Positions 10,521 to 19,525 of a stretch of DNA of 64,000 bases are shown here, in pieces. Origin of the DNA: Bordetella genomosp. 2 (GTDB lineage: Bacteria > Pseudomonadota > Gammaproteobacteria > Burkholderiales > Burkholderiaceae_B); assembly GCF_002261345.1 (NCBI RefSeq), contig NZ_NEVT01000003.1, positions 124,001 through 188,000 on the forward strand, written 5' to 3'. The notes beneath the pieces are model-generated. The model worked only from the letters and a program-made list of their open reading frames with translations. It was not told the origin of the DNA and made no database searches. Made by a program: the position numbers and the translations under genes. Within the stretch, counting starts at the first letter, position 1. Every line of letters begins with the position of its first letter.

Positions 10521-11114
10521 TTACGGACGGCCGCCCGTCGGGAACGGCCACGACGCGGCGGGGTTCAGCGCGGTCTTCGCGCCCGGGGCGGCAGCCGTGG
10601 ACGGCGGCGTGGCGGGCTTCTTCGGCGCAGCCTTCTTGGCCGCAGGCTTCTTCGCGGCAGGCTTCTTGGCGGCGGCCTTCTTGGCCGGCGCCTTCTTGGC
10701 TACGGCTTTCTTGGCAGCCTTCTTGGCCGGGGCGGCTTTCTTGGCGGCCTTCTTGGCAGGCGCCTTCTTGACCGCCTTCTTGGCGACGGCCTTCTTGGCT
10801 ACTGCTTTCTTGGCCGGAGCCTTCTTGACCGCTTTCTTGACGGCCTTCTTGGCCGGGGCCTTCTTGACCGCCTTCTTGGCGACCGCTTTCTTCACAGCCT
10901 TCTTGGCGGCGGCTTTCTTCACGGTCTTCTTGGCGGCGGTCTTCTTCACTGCCGGCTTCTTGGCCGCCGTCTTCTTCACGGCGGGTTTCTTGGCCGCAAC
11001 CTTCTTCACGGCGACCTTCTTCACGGCCTTCTTGGCCGGGGCTTTCTTGGCCGCGGCTTTCTTGGCCGGGGCTTTCTTCACCGCCTTCTTGGCGGCTTTC
11101 TTGGCTGTTGCCAT
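10521..11114 (-). CDS. bpH1: Lys/Ala/Pro-rich histone H1-like DNA-binding protein (BpH1 type)
   Basis: A 197-aa protein made almost entirely of K, A, V and P in repeated units of the type [16 protein letters not shown] and KKPAVKKT. This resembles the C-terminal tail of eukaryotic histone H1 and the Bordetella BpH1 protein. Such proteins bind DNA non-specifically and help compact the nucleoid. The short tail after about residue 170 ([17 protein letters not shown]) is not repetitive. In the DNA the units make an imperfect tandem array, prone to length change by slippage or recombination. The start at 11114 is preceded by AAGGAG. It sits alone between nrdB and a strong terminator. Confidence 0.88.
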   Translation of the reverse strand: MATAKKAAKKAVKKAPAKKAAAKKAPAKKAVKKVAVKKVAAKKPAVKKTAAKKPAVKKTAAKKTVKKAAAKKAVKKAVAKKAVKKAPAKKAVKKAVKKAPAKKAVAKKAVAKKAVKKAPAKKAAKKAAPAKKAAKKAVAKKAPAKKAAAKKPAAKKPAAKKAAPKKPATPPSTAAAPGAKTALNPAASWPFPTGGRP

Positions 11115-11265
11115 GGTTATGCTCCTTAGGTTCAGGGGTCCCAGAACTTAAACCCGTGCCGCAATCCGTCGGAGGACGGACGGCGCCCCGGGCTATTCAT
11201 CGGCGCATGCCGCTGCCCCATGCGGGCGACAGCTACTACGGTTTGCGCTAATGAATTCGGCACAG

Positions 11266-11310
11266 CCATTTGATATGGCCCCCGCACTGTGCGCGAGCCA
11301 TCTCAAATGG
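11266..11310. repeat. Inverted repeat CCATTTGATATGG / CCATCTCAAATGG
   Basis: Two 13-bp arms (11266-11278 and 11298-11310) pair with one mismatch across 19 bp. They lie in the 315-bp region between the H1-like gene (start 11114) and nrdB (stop 11430). This could be an operator or a transcript hairpin for the H1-like gene. Nothing else recognisable is seen in this gap apart from the hairpin at 11384-11425. Confidence 0.5.
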
Positions 11311-11383
11311 CGCCGGCAGGCGGCCCATGGGGCCGCCTACCGCTTGGTACTGCGTATTCGAATACCTAGGCCGACGGAGCTGT

Positions 11384-11425
11384 CATCGGGCGCCGCGCGA
11401 AGCCACTTCGCGCGCGGCGCCGATG
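11384..11425 (-). terminator. GC-rich hairpin just after nrdB
   Basis: An imperfect long stem, CATCGGGCGCCGCGCGAAG against CTTCGCGCGCGGCGCCGATG, begins 5 bp past the nrdB stop. No U-tract follows, so it is either a Rho-assisted terminator or a 3'-end stabilising hairpin. Confidence 0.45.
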
Positions 11426-11429
11426 CGCG

Positions 11430-12641
11430 TCATTCCCAGCTCAGCGTACCGCCGGTCTGGTATTCGATCACGCGTGTTTCAAAAAAGTTGCGTTCCTTTT
11501 TAAGATCGATCATTTCCGCCATCCACGGGAAGGGGTTTTCTTCCTGCGGGAACAGCGGCTCTATCCCAATTTGCTGGCAACGACGATTGGCGATGAAGCG
11601 CAGGTACGACTTGAACATGGGGGCGTTCAAGCCCAGCACGCCGCGCGGCATCGTGTCTTCGGCGTAAGCGTATTCGAGTTCTACCGCCTTCTGGAACAGC
11701 TCGCGGATTTCCTCGCGGAACTCCGGCGTCCACAGGTGCGGGTTTTCCAGCTTGATGGTGTTGATCAGGTCGATGCCGAAATTGCAGTGCATGGATTCAT
11801 CGCGCAGGATGTACATGTACTGCTCGGCGGCGCCGGTCATCTTGTTCTGGCGGCCCAGCGCCAGGATCTGCGTGAACCCCACATAGAAGAACAGGCCTTC
11901 CATCAGGCACGCGAACACGATCAGCGACTTCAGCAGTTTCTGGTCGGCTTCGGGCGTGCCCGTGTGGAAGTTGGGGTCGGCGATCGCGTCGATGAACGGG
12001 ATCAGGAATTCGTCCTTGGCCCGGATGGACGGCACTTCGTTGTAGGCGTTGAAGATCTCGGCTTCGTCCAGGTCGAGGCTTTCGACGATGTACTGATAGG
12101 CGTGCGTGTGGATGGCTTCCTCGAACGCCTGGCGCAGCAGGAACTGGCGGCACTCGGGCGCCGTGATGTGGCGATAGGTGCCCAGCACGATGTTGTTCGC
12201 GGCCAGGGAGTCGGCCGTGACGAAGAAGCCCAGGTTGCGCTTGACGATGCGTCGCTCGTCCTCGGTGAGCCCGTTGGGGTTCTTCCAGAGCGAGATGTCG
12301 CGCGACATGTTGATTTCCTGCGGCATCCAGTGGTTGGCGCAGGTGGCCAGGTATTTTTCCCAGGCCCACTTGTATTTGAACGGAACCAGCTGGTTGACGT
12401 CGGTCTTGCCGTTGATGATGCGCTTGTCGGCGACCTTGACGCGGTGAGCGGCGGCATCGCCGCTGCCCTGCAGGTTGGCGGCGTGCTGCGGCGCGGCCGG
12501 GGTGGGCAGCGCCGCGTCGCCGAACACGCCGGTGGCGGCGCGGGCCGGCTGGGCCGCAGGCGCAGCCGGCTGCCCGCCCGCCGCGGGGGCGGGCGATTGC
12601 GCCGGTTTGACTGCGAGGTTGTCTTCTTCCCAATTAAGCAT
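11430..12641 (-). CDS. nrdB: Class I ribonucleotide reductase, beta (radical) subunit
   Basis: Houses the diiron-tyrosyl radical cofactor for reduction of ribonucleotides to deoxyribonucleotides. The product is 403 aa. The metal-ligand helices are seen as [15 protein letters not shown] (with the likely radical Tyr near residue 180), EGLFFYVGF and DESMHCNFG. The C-terminal tail that docks into NrdA is present ([13 protein letters not shown]). Residues about 13-62 form a Pro/Ala/Gln-rich extension absent from E. coli NrdB. nrdA ends 27 bp upstream, so the two are one operon. Confidence 0.96.
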   Translation of the reverse strand: MLNWEEDNLAVKPAQSPAPAAGGQPAAPAAQPARAATGVFGDAALPTPAAPQHAANLQGSGDAAAHRVKVADKRIINGKTDVNQLVPFKYKWAWEKYLATCANHWMPQEINMSRDISLWKNPNGLTEDERRIVKRNLGFFVTADSLAANNIVLGTYRHITAPECRQFLLRQAFEEAIHTHAYQYIVESLDLDEAEIFNAYNEVPSIRAKDEFLIPFIDAIADPNFHTGTPEADQKLLKSLIVFACLMEGLFFYVGFTQILALGRQNKMTGAAEQYMYILRDESMHCNFGIDLINTIKLENPHLWTPEFREEIRELFQKAVELEYAYAEDTMPRGVLGLNAPMFKSYLRFIANRRCQQIGIEPLFPQEENPFPWMAEMIDLKKERNFFETRVIEYQTGGTLSWE

Positions 12642-12668
12642 GAATGAATTCTCCGGAGGCGGTGTGGA

Positions 12669-15590
12669 CTACTGGCAGGCTTCGCACTCTTCGAAGCCGG
12701 GGTCGCCCGGCCTCATGGTGCAAACCGCCCCGAGAACTTCGGGTTCCGGCAAAACAGGGGCTGCCGCGGCCGCGACCGCCGTGGCGGTCCCGGCGCTGAC
12801 GGCGTTCAGTTCGCCGCCGCGGCCCGTGGACTTTTCAGCGCTGGTGGCGCCCAGCGTACGCAGGTAGTAGGTGGTCTTCAGGCCACGCTGCCACGCGAGC
12901 TTGTAGGTGTCGTCGAGTTTCTTGCCCGAGGCGCCCGCCATGTAGATGTTGAGCGATTGGGCCTGGTCGATCCACTTTTGCCGGCGCGCCGCGCACTCGA
13001 CCAGCCAGCGCGGTTCGACTTCGAACGCGGTGGCGTAGAGTTCGCGGAGTTCGGAAGGTACGCGATCGATACGGGACAGGCTGCCGTCGAAGTACTTGAG
13101 GTCGGCGACCATGACTTCGTCCCAGAGACCGAGTTTCTTCAGGTCACGCACGAGGTAATCGTTTACGACCGTGAACTCGCCGGAGAGATTCGATTTGACG
13201 TACAAGTTCTGGAAAGTGGGTTCGATGCACGCAGATACACCAATGATATTGGAAATTGTCGCAGTTGGGGCAATTGCAATGCAGTTGGAGTTGCGCATGC
13301 CATGTTCTTTGATGCGTTCGCGCAACGCATTCCAATCGAGCGTGCTCGATTCATCGACTTCGACATGGCCGCCGCGCGCATCGCGCAGCATCGCCAAGGT
13401 GTCTTGCGGCAAGATGCCGCGCGACCACAGCGAGCCTTCATACGAAGGATAGCGGCCACGTTCCTGCGCCAGTTCGCTCGACGCCCAGTAGGCGTGATAG
13501 CACACCGCTTCCATCGAGCGGTCGGCGAATTCGACGGCGGCTTGCGAGGCGTACGGCACGCGCATCATTTGCAGGCAGTCCTGGAAGCCCATGATGCCCA
13601 TGCCCACCGGACGGTGGCGTTCGTTGGAGTCCTTGGCTTTCTTGACGGCGTAGTAATTGATGTCGATCACGTTGTCGAGCATGCGCATGGCGATGCCGAC
13701 GGTGCGCTTGAGCTTGTCGTGGTCGAGTTCGAAACCGCCGGCGGCGGCCGGCTTCATGTGCGCGACCAGGTTCACCGAACCCAGGTTGCAAACGGCGATT
13801 TCAGATTCGTTGGTGTTCAGGGTGATCTCGGTGCACAGGTTCGAGCTGTGCACCACGCCCACGTGCTGCTGCGGCGAACGGATGTTGCACGGGTCCTTGA
13901 AGGTGATCCAGGGATGGCCGGTTTCGAACAGCATCGACAGCATCTTGCGCCACAGCGAGACGGCCGGCATTTTCTTGAACAGCTTCAGCTCGCCGCTGGC
14001 CACCTTGGCTTCGTAGCCCAGGTAGGCCTGCTCGAATTCCTTGCCGTACTTGTCGTGCAGGTCGGGGCAGTCCGACGGCGAGAACAGGGTCCATTCGCCG
14101 TTTTCCATCACCCGCTTCATGAACAGGTCCGGGATCCAGTTGGCCGTGTTCATGTCGTGCGTGCGGCGGCGCTCGTCGCCGGTGTTCTTGCGCAGTTCGA
14201 GGAATTCCTCGATGTCCAGGTGCCAGGTTTCCAGGTAGGTGCAGACCGCGCCCTTGCGCTTGCCGCCCTGGTTCACCGCCACGGCGGTGTCGTTGACGAC
14301 CTTCAGGAACGGCACCACGCCCTGGCTTTCGCCGTTGGTGCCCTTGATGTGGCTGCGCAGCGCGCGCACCGGGGTCCAGTCGTTGCCCAGGCCGCCGGCG
14401 TACTTGGCCAGCAGCGCGTTTTCCTTGATGGCGTCGTAGATGCCTTCCAGGTCGTCGGACACGGTGGTCAGGTAGCACGACGACAGCTGCGAGTGCAGGG
14501 TGCCCGAGTTGAACAGCGTCGGGGTCGAACTCATGAAGTCGAACGACGACAGGATTTCATAGAACTCGATGGCGCGCGCCTCGCGGTCGGTTTCGCGCAG
14601 GGCCAGGCCCATCGCGACGCGCATGAAGAACACCTGCGGCAGCTCGATGCGGGTGCCGCGGATGTGCAGGAAATAGCGGTCGTAGAGGGTCTGCAGGCCC
14701 AGGTAGCCGAACTGCAGGTCGCGGCGGGCGTCCAGCGCCGCGGCCACGCGCGCCAGGTCGTAGTCGGCCAGTTGCGGGTCGATCAGCCCGCCTTCGATGC
14801 CGCGCTGGATGAAAGTGGGGAAATAGTCGGCGTAGCGGGTGGCCATGTCGGCTTGCGAGACTTCCTCGCCCAGCACTTCCTTGCGGATCGTGTGCAGCAG
14901 GAGGCGCGCCGTGACCTGGCTGTAGGCCGGGTCTTTCTCGACCAGCGCGCGCGCCGACAGGATGGCGGACTTGAATACTTCGTCGACGGGGATGCCGTCG
15001 TACAAGTTCTTCACCGTTTCCTTCAGGATGGCCTCGGTGTCGATGAATTCGGCCAGGCCTTCGCCGGCCGCCTCGATGGTGGCGCGCAGCGCGGCCAGGT
15101 CGAGCGGGCGGCGCACGCCGTTGTCCACCACGTTCAGGTGGCTCTCCTGGGCGGCGGCGGGGGCCTTGTCCAGCACTTCGGCGGCCGCGGCGCGCTCTTG
15201 GGCGCGCTTCTCGCGGTACAGCACGTAGGCGCGGGCCACATCGTGCTCGCCCGAGCGCATCAGGGCCAGTTCGACCTGGTCCTGGATGTCTTCAATATGG
15301 AAGGTGCCGCCGGCCGGGCGGTTGCGGACCAGCGCATTGACTGCCTGCGAGGTCAGCGTCTCGACCAGTTCGCGCACGCGCGCGGAGGCCGCGCCCTGGC
15401 CGCCATTGACGGCCAGGAAGGCCTTGGTCATGGCGATGGCGATCTTGCTGGGTTCGAAACCCACCACGGAGCCATTGCGCCGGATGACGTTGTAACTGGC
15501 CCACTTGCCGCCATTGGCATCGGCCTGGGTTTCGGTTTCGGAAGGCGGCACGGCGGAAGGCCGGGTCACAGAGGCGATCGTAGTCTGCAT
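12669..15590 (-). CDS. nrdA: Class I ribonucleotide reductase, alpha (catalytic) subunit
   Basis: Catalytic subunit that reduces NDPs. The product is 973 aa, longer than E. coli NrdA (761) because it has an N-terminal extension and an ATP-cone near residues 30-120 (YNVIRRNGSVVGFEPSKIAIAM), the allosteric on/off site. LSSCYLTT near residue 370 carries one redox Cys. ESEIAVCNLGSVNL near residue 602 holds the thiyl-radical Cys, and the C-terminus ECEACQ supplies the shuttle pair Cys969/Cys972. The start at 15590 has GGAGCTTCC upstream. Two NrdR boxes and a sigma70-like promoter lie 140-205 bp upstream. Confidence 0.96.
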   Translation of the reverse strand: MQTTIASVTRPSAVPPSETETQADANGGKWASYNVIRRNGSVVGFEPSKIAIAMTKAFLAVNGGQGAASARVRELVETLTSQAVNALVRNRPAGGTFHIEDIQDQVELALMRSGEHDVARAYVLYREKRAQERAAAAEVLDKAPAAAQESHLNVVDNGVRRPLDLAALRATIEAAGEGLAEFIDTEAILKETVKNLYDGIPVDEVFKSAILSARALVEKDPAYSQVTARLLLHTIRKEVLGEEVSQADMATRYADYFPTFIQRGIEGGLIDPQLADYDLARVAAALDARRDLQFGYLGLQTLYDRYFLHIRGTRIELPQVFFMRVAMGLALRETDREARAIEFYEILSSFDFMSSTPTLFNSGTLHSQLSSCYLTTVSDDLEGIYDAIKENALLAKYAGGLGNDWTPVRALRSHIKGTNGESQGVVPFLKVVNDTAVAVNQGGKRKGAVCTYLETWHLDIEEFLELRKNTGDERRRTHDMNTANWIPDLFMKRVMENGEWTLFSPSDCPDLHDKYGKEFEQAYLGYEAKVASGELKLFKKMPAVSLWRKMLSMLFETGHPWITFKDPCNIRSPQQHVGVVHSSNLCTEITLNTNESEIAVCNLGSVNLVAHMKPAAAGGFELDHDKLKRTVGIAMRMLDNVIDINYYAVKKAKDSNERHRPVGMGIMGFQDCLQMMRVPYASQAAVEFADRSMEAVCYHAYWASSELAQERGRYPSYEGSLWSRGILPQDTLAMLRDARGGHVEVDESSTLDWNALRERIKEHGMRNSNCIAIAPTATISNIIGVSACIEPTFQNLYVKSNLSGEFTVVNDYLVRDLKKLGLWDEVMVADLKYFDGSLSRIDRVPSELRELYATAFEVEPRWLVECAARRQKWIDQAQSLNIYMAGASGKKLDDTYKLAWQRGLKTTYYLRTLGATSAEKSTGRGGELNAVSAGTATAVAAAAAPVLPEPEVLGAVCTMRPGDPGFEECEACQ

Positions 15591-15730
15591 GGAAGCTCCT
15601 GTGGAATAGCGTCGATAAAAGGCATGGGCAGGCCCATGCCAGGTGCTGAATGTATTTGGGGAGGGGTCGCGCCGAGCCGGAACGAACGCCCGGCAGCGCC
15701 AGGCGGAAGAGAATCCGATAATTCTGACGA

Positions 15731-15746
15731 CCACTACATATAGTGT
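15731..15746. promoter_or_regulatory. NrdR box 1 (nrdA-proximal)
   Basis: The 16-bp sequence CCACTACATATAGTGT matches the NrdR-box consensus (acaCwAtATaTwGtgt) in its CACTA/TAGTG arms. It lies downstream of the predicted start point and 31 bp from a second box, about three helical turns, which is the usual spacing for cooperative NrdR binding. Confidence 0.85.
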
Positions 15747-15761
15747 AACACCCCTCGTATG

Positions 15762-15777
15762 GCACTAATTCTAGTGA
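15762..15777. promoter_or_regulatory. NrdR box 2 overlapping the nrdA -10 element
   Basis: GCACTAATTCTAGTGA (16 bp) is the second NrdR-type palindrome. It covers the predicted -10 hexamer of the nrdAB promoter, so NrdR binding should block RNA polymerase directly. nrdR itself is in this window at 43433-43912. Confidence 0.85.
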
Positions 15778-15796
15778 TCGAGGGGGGAGGGAACAA
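15768..15796 (-). promoter_or_regulatory. Predicted sigma70-type promoter of nrdAB
   Basis: On the minus strand TTGTTC (15796-15791) and TAGAAT (15773-15768) are separated by 17 bp. The start point would fall near 15761, giving a leader of about 170 nt to the nrdA ATG at 15590. The -10 element lies inside NrdR box 2. The rest of this 304-bp intergenic region shows only the IOR terminator-like hairpin. Confidence 0.65.
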
Positions 15797-15843
15797 GGAG
15801 AACGATTGCCAAGCTTGCCAATTAATTGTGACAAAATACGACA

Positions 15844-15864
15844 TACGCGCCGGTGAGGCGCGTA
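15844..15864 (-). terminator. Hairpin downstream of the indolepyruvate oxidoreductase gene
   Basis: A perfect 8-bp stem TACGCGCC / GGCGCGTA with a 5-nt loop lies 31 bp past the stop of the oxidoreductase gene. On the minus strand it is followed by TGTCGTATTTTG, a weak T-rich tail. It probably separates that gene from the downstream nrdAB promoter. Confidence 0.55.
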
Positions 15865-15894
15865 CGGCGTAGTGTTCGCTCTCAGGTCGCCGTT

Positions 15895-18800
15895 TTATGC
15901 GCTTTTGCGCAAGGAAACGTCCGGAGAGGCAGGCGGACCGTAGTGTTGCAGCATTTGCTGCAAGCTCCTGCGATAGCTGGCCACACTGGCCGCCTTGACG
16001 TGCCCGAAGCCCCGCACCTTGTCGGGCAGGGCCGCGATGCTGGCGGCCTGCGGCAGGTTGGCCGGCGACAGGTGGTCGAGCAGGGTCTGCACCACGCGGC
16101 GGTATTCGTCGATCAGTTCCCGCTCCATGCGCCGTTCGGCGCTGTGGCCGAACGGGTCCAGCCAGCTGCCGCGCAGGCCCTTGAGCCGCGCCAGGACCCG
16201 CATGACGGGCAGGGTGGCCGGGCCCAGCGCGATCTTGCGCGGGATGCCGGTGTGCGGGTCCTTGCGCGCCAGCAGCGGCGGCGCCATGTGGAAGCGCAGC
16301 GTGTAGTCGCCCTCGAACTGCTCGCGCAACTGTTGCTGGAAGCCGCCATCGGTGTAGAGCCGGGCCACTTCGTACTCGTCCTTGTAGGCCATCAGCTTGA
16401 ACAGATTGCGCGCCACCGCCATGGCCAGCCGCGGGGTGCGCGCCTCGGGCGCCAGTTGGCGCTCGCGTTGCGCGACGCGTTCGACCAGCTGCCGGTATTG
16501 CTCCGCGTAGGCGGCGTTCTGGTAGGCCGTCAGGTCGCGCACCCGGCGCTCCACGGCGCGCTCGAACGATTCGGGTACATGCAGCTGCACCACCTGGGCG
16601 CGCGGCCGCAGCGCGGCTTCCAGCGCCTGCGGCTCGTGCGCGGCCAGCCGGCCGGCCTCGAACGCATCGCGGTTGGCCTGTACCGCCACGCCGTTCAACT
16701 CGATGGCGCGCACCAGGGCGGCATGCGACAGCGGTACGCCGCCGCGCTGCCAGGCGTGACCCAGCATGAACATGTTCGACAGGATGCTGTCGCCGAACAG
16801 CGCCAGCGCGGCCTGGTGCGCGTCCAGCGCGGCCGTGTTGGCCGCGCCGGCGGCATGCTGGATCTTGGCCAGCAGCGCCTCGGGCCGCAGCGCGGCGTCG
16901 GGGTCGCGGGTGAATTCGGAGACCGGCGCCACGTAGGTGTTGACGGTGACGCGGGTATGGCCGCGGCGCAGCGCGCCCAGCGAGTCGGGCGCCACCGCCG
17001 CGACGGGATCGCACAGGATGGCCGCGTCGGCTTGCTGCCAGTCCAGCCGCACCGGGCCGCCGACCGCGCCGGCAGGCGCCAGGCGGATGTGGCTGACCAC
17101 GGTGCCGCCTTTCTGGGCCAGGCCGGTCAGGTCCAGCACCGAGGGCGACAGGCCCTGCAGGTGCGCGGCCATCGATACGATGGCGCCGATGGTGATCACG
17201 CCGGTGCCGCCCATGCCGGCCACCAGCAGCCGGTAGGGTTGGTCGGGCGCATGGACCGGCGGCAGGGGCAGCGCGTCCAGGCGCTGCCGCCAGGCCGGCG
17301 CGCGGTCGGCCGGCGCGGCCTGCTTGCGCAGCTTGCCGCCCAGCACCGACACGAAGCTGGGGCAGAAGCCTTCGGCACAGGAATAGTCCTTGTTGCAGCT
17401 CGACTGGTCGATGGCGCGCTTGCGTCCGTAAGGCGTCTCCAGCGGCACGATGGACAGGCAGTTGGACTGCGCGCCGCAATCGCCGCAGCCTTCGCATACG
17501 GCGCTGTTGATCAGCAGCCGGCGCGGCGGGTCGGGGAACTGGTTCTTCTTGCGGCGCCGGCGCTTTTCCGCCGCGCAGGTCTGGTCGTGGATCAGCACGG
17601 TCACGCCGGGGGTGGCCCGCAATTCGCGCTGCAGGGCGTCGAGTTCGCGCCGATGGTGCACGGTGACGCCGGCGGGCAGGGCGACGCCCTGGTACTTGTC
17701 CGGCTCGTCGGTGGTCACCACGATGCGCGCCACGTTCTCGCCGCGCAGTTGCTGGCAGATCTGCGGCACCGAGATCGGCCCGTCCACCGGCTGGCCGCCG
17801 GTCATGGCCACCGCGTCATTGAACAGTATCTTGTAGGTGATGTTGGCGCGCGCGGCCACCGCCTGGCGTATGGCCAAGTAGCCGGAATGGTAGTAGGTGC
17901 CTTCGCCCATGTTCTGGAACACGTGCGGCATATCTATATAGCGGGACAGGCCGATCCAGTCGACGCCTTCGCCGCCCATCTGGGTCAGGCCGCCGGTGTC
18001 GCGGTCCATCCAGGCCGCCATGTAATGGCAACCCACGCCCGCCAGCGCCTGGCTGCCTTCCGGCACCTTGGTCGAGGTGTTGTGCGGGCAGCCCGAACAG
18101 AAATAGGGGCGCCGCCGCATGCCGTCCGCGTCGTTGGACAGCGGCGCGGGACAGGCGAACGCGGCGGGGTCGGCGGTGCTGCGCAGCCCGGCGGTGCGCG
18201 CCAGCCAGGCCGCCAGCGGCGCGGCCAGCAGCGACGGGCGCAATTGCCCGGCCGCCGGAATCAGCGGCGCGCCGTCCAGCCCGGTCTTGCCGGCCACGCT
18301 GGGGCGCTCGGCGCGGTTGTACAGCAGGTCCTTGATCTGGCTTTCGACCACCGCACCTTTTTCCTCGATCACCAGGATGTGCGACAGGCCGCGCGCGAAG
18401 TCATACAGCCGCTCGGCGTCCAGCGGCCAGGTCAGGCCGGGCCGGTAGATGCGCACCGGCGTGTGGGCGGCCCGCGGGTCGATACCCAGGCGGGCCAGCG
18501 CTTCCATGACGTCCAGGTGCGCCTTGCCGACCGTCACCAGCCCCACCGTGGCGTGCGGCGCGGCGCATTCCAGCTTGTCGATCGAATGGCGGCGCGCGAA
18601 CGCGCGCACGGCTTGCAGGCGCGTCTGCATGCGCGTCTCGACGGCCGGCGACAGGAAGTCGCGCGCCGTGTATTCCAGCGCCTCGCGCGGCAGGTCCGGG
18701 TCGGCCGGCATGTCATAGCACGCCGGCGGCGCCGGCTCGAACGCCTGGCCGCTTTCCACGGTTTCCGAGATGGCCTTGAAGGCCACCCAGGTGCCGCTGT

Positions 18801-19401
18801 GGCGCGACAGCGCCCAGCCCCACAGCCCGAAGGTCTCGTATTCCTCGATCGTGGCCGGGTGCACGATGGGCATCTGCCAGCCGATCAGCGAGGCTTCGCT
18901 GGCATGCGGGATCGACGAGGACACGGCGGTATGGTCGTCGCCCACCACCACCAGCACGCCGCCATGGCGCGAGGCGCCGGCGGCGTTGCCGTGGTGCAGG
19001 GCATCGCCGGCGCGGTCCACGCCCGGGCCCTTGCCGTACCACAGCGCGAATACGCCATCGACTTTCCGGTCGGCGCGCACGCCGGCCTGCTGGGTGCCCA
19101 TGATGGCGGTCGCCGCCATGTCTTCATTGATGCCGGGCACGAAGCTGACCTGGTGGGCGTCGAGGATCTCTTTGGATTTCCACATCGCCATGTCCACGCC
19201 GCCCAGCGGCGAGCCGCGATAGCCCGACACGAAGCCGGCGGTGTTCAGGCCCCGTTCGCGGTCCAGGCGGCGCTGTGTCAGCAACATGCGCACCAGCGCC
19301 TGCGTGCCGGTCAGGAATACGCGCCCGCGGGTGCGGGTCAGGTTGTCTTGCAGTCGGTAATCCAGATCCAGGATCGGCTCGGCCGCCGGGGTTCCGTCCA
19401 T
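15895..19401 (-). CDS. Fused indolepyruvate:ferredoxin oxidoreductase family protein
   Basis: Predicted oxidative decarboxylation of aryl- or branched-chain 2-oxo acids to acyl-CoA, with ferredoxin-type electron transfer. The product is 1168 aa, a single-chain fusion of the archaeal alpha and beta/gamma subunits. Residues about 20-240 are the pyrimidine-binding half. A TPP-binding half lies near 430-545 (GCPHNTSTKVPEGS, then ITYKILFNDAVAMTGG). A Cys-rich [4Fe-4S]-type segment is at about 630-690 (CEGCGDCGAQSNC). The gamma domain begins near 723 (GMGGTGVITIG), followed by a C-terminal DUF6537-like region. It is divergent from an Lrp/AsnC regulator. The substrate is inferred from the family only. 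Confidence 0.92.
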   Translation of the reverse strand: MDGTPAAEPILDLDYRLQDNLTRTRGRVFLTGTQALVRMLLTQRRLDRERGLNTAGFVSGYRGSPLGGVDMAMWKSKEILDAHQVSFVPGINEDMAATAIMGTQQAGVRADRKVDGVFALWYGKGPGVDRAGDALHHGNAAGASRHGGVLVVVGDDHTAVSSSIPHASEASLIGWQMPIVHPATIEEYETFGLWGWALSRHSGTWVAFKAISETVESGQAFEPAPPACYDMPADPDLPREALEYTARDFLSPAVETRMQTRLQAVRAFARRHSIDKLECAAPHATVGLVTVGKAHLDVMEALARLGIDPRAAHTPVRIYRPGLTWPLDAERLYDFARGLSHILVIEEKGAVVESQIKDLLYNRAERPSVAGKTGLDGAPLIPAAGQLRPSLLAAPLAAWLARTAGLRSTADPAAFACPAPLSNDADGMRRRPYFCSGCPHNTSTKVPEGSQALAGVGCHYMAAWMDRDTGGLTQMGGEGVDWIGLSRYIDMPHVFQNMGEGTYYHSGYLAIRQAVAARANITYKILFNDAVAMTGGQPVDGPISVPQICQQLRGENVARIVVTTDEPDKYQGVALPAGVTVHHRRELDALQRELRATPGVTVLIHDQTCAAEKRRRRKKNQFPDPPRRLLINSAVCEGCGDCGAQSNCLSIVPLETPYGRKRAIDQSSCNKDYSCAEGFCPSFVSVLGGKLRKQAAPADRAPAWRQRLDALPLPPVHAPDQPYRLLVAGMGGTGVITIGAIVSMAAHLQGLSPSVLDLTGLAQKGGTVVSHIRLAPAGAVGGPVRLDWQQADAAILCDPVAAVAPDSLGALRRGHTRVTVNTYVAPVSEFTRDPDAALRPEALLAKIQHAAGAANTAALDAHQAALALFGDSILSNMFMLGHAWQRGGVPLSHAALVRAIELNGVAVQANRDAFEAGRLAAHEPQALEAALRPRAQVVQLHVPESFERAVERRVRDLTAYQNAAYAEQYRQLVERVAQRERQLAPEARTPRLAMAVARNLFKLMAYKDEYEVARLYTDGGFQQQLREQFEGDYTLRFHMAPPLLARKDPHTGIPRKIALGPATLPVMRVLARLKGLRGSWLDPFGHSAERRMERELIDEYRRVVQTLLDHLSPANLPQAASIAALPDKVRGFGHVKAASVASYRRSLQQMLQHYGPPASPDVSLRKSA

Positions 19402-19470
19402 GATGGCGCTCCTATGGTTCTACCCATGATAGGTGCGCAGCACTGGCGATTTATTGCGTTATCGGATCGT

Positions 19471-19511
19471 GAAATCCCTATAATTTGAAATAAACATTTC
19501 GTTTTGGGATA
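19471..19511 (+). promoter_or_regulatory. Promoter and likely Lrp/AsnC operator between the regulator and oxidoreductase genes
   Basis: TATAAT at 19479-19484 is a consensus -10 on the plus strand; the best upstream match is TTGCGT at 19454-19459 with a long 19-bp spacer. It is followed by the palindrome GAAAT-AAAC-ATTTC (19487-19500), and ATCCC/GGGAT arms flank it (19474-19478, 19506-19510). Nested AT-rich palindromes next to a divergent Lrp-family gene suggest autoregulation and control of the oxidoreductase. Confidence 0.5.
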
Positions 19512-19525
19512 AAAGGAGGTGCGGC

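Noticed and set aside
15853-19488. Long open frame on the plus strand (more than 1200 codons) opposite the indolepyruvate oxidoreductase
   Set aside because: High-GC antisense shadow: no family motifs, His/Arg/Gly-rich low-complexity reading, while the minus strand has TPP, Fe-S and gamma-domain motifs in order.
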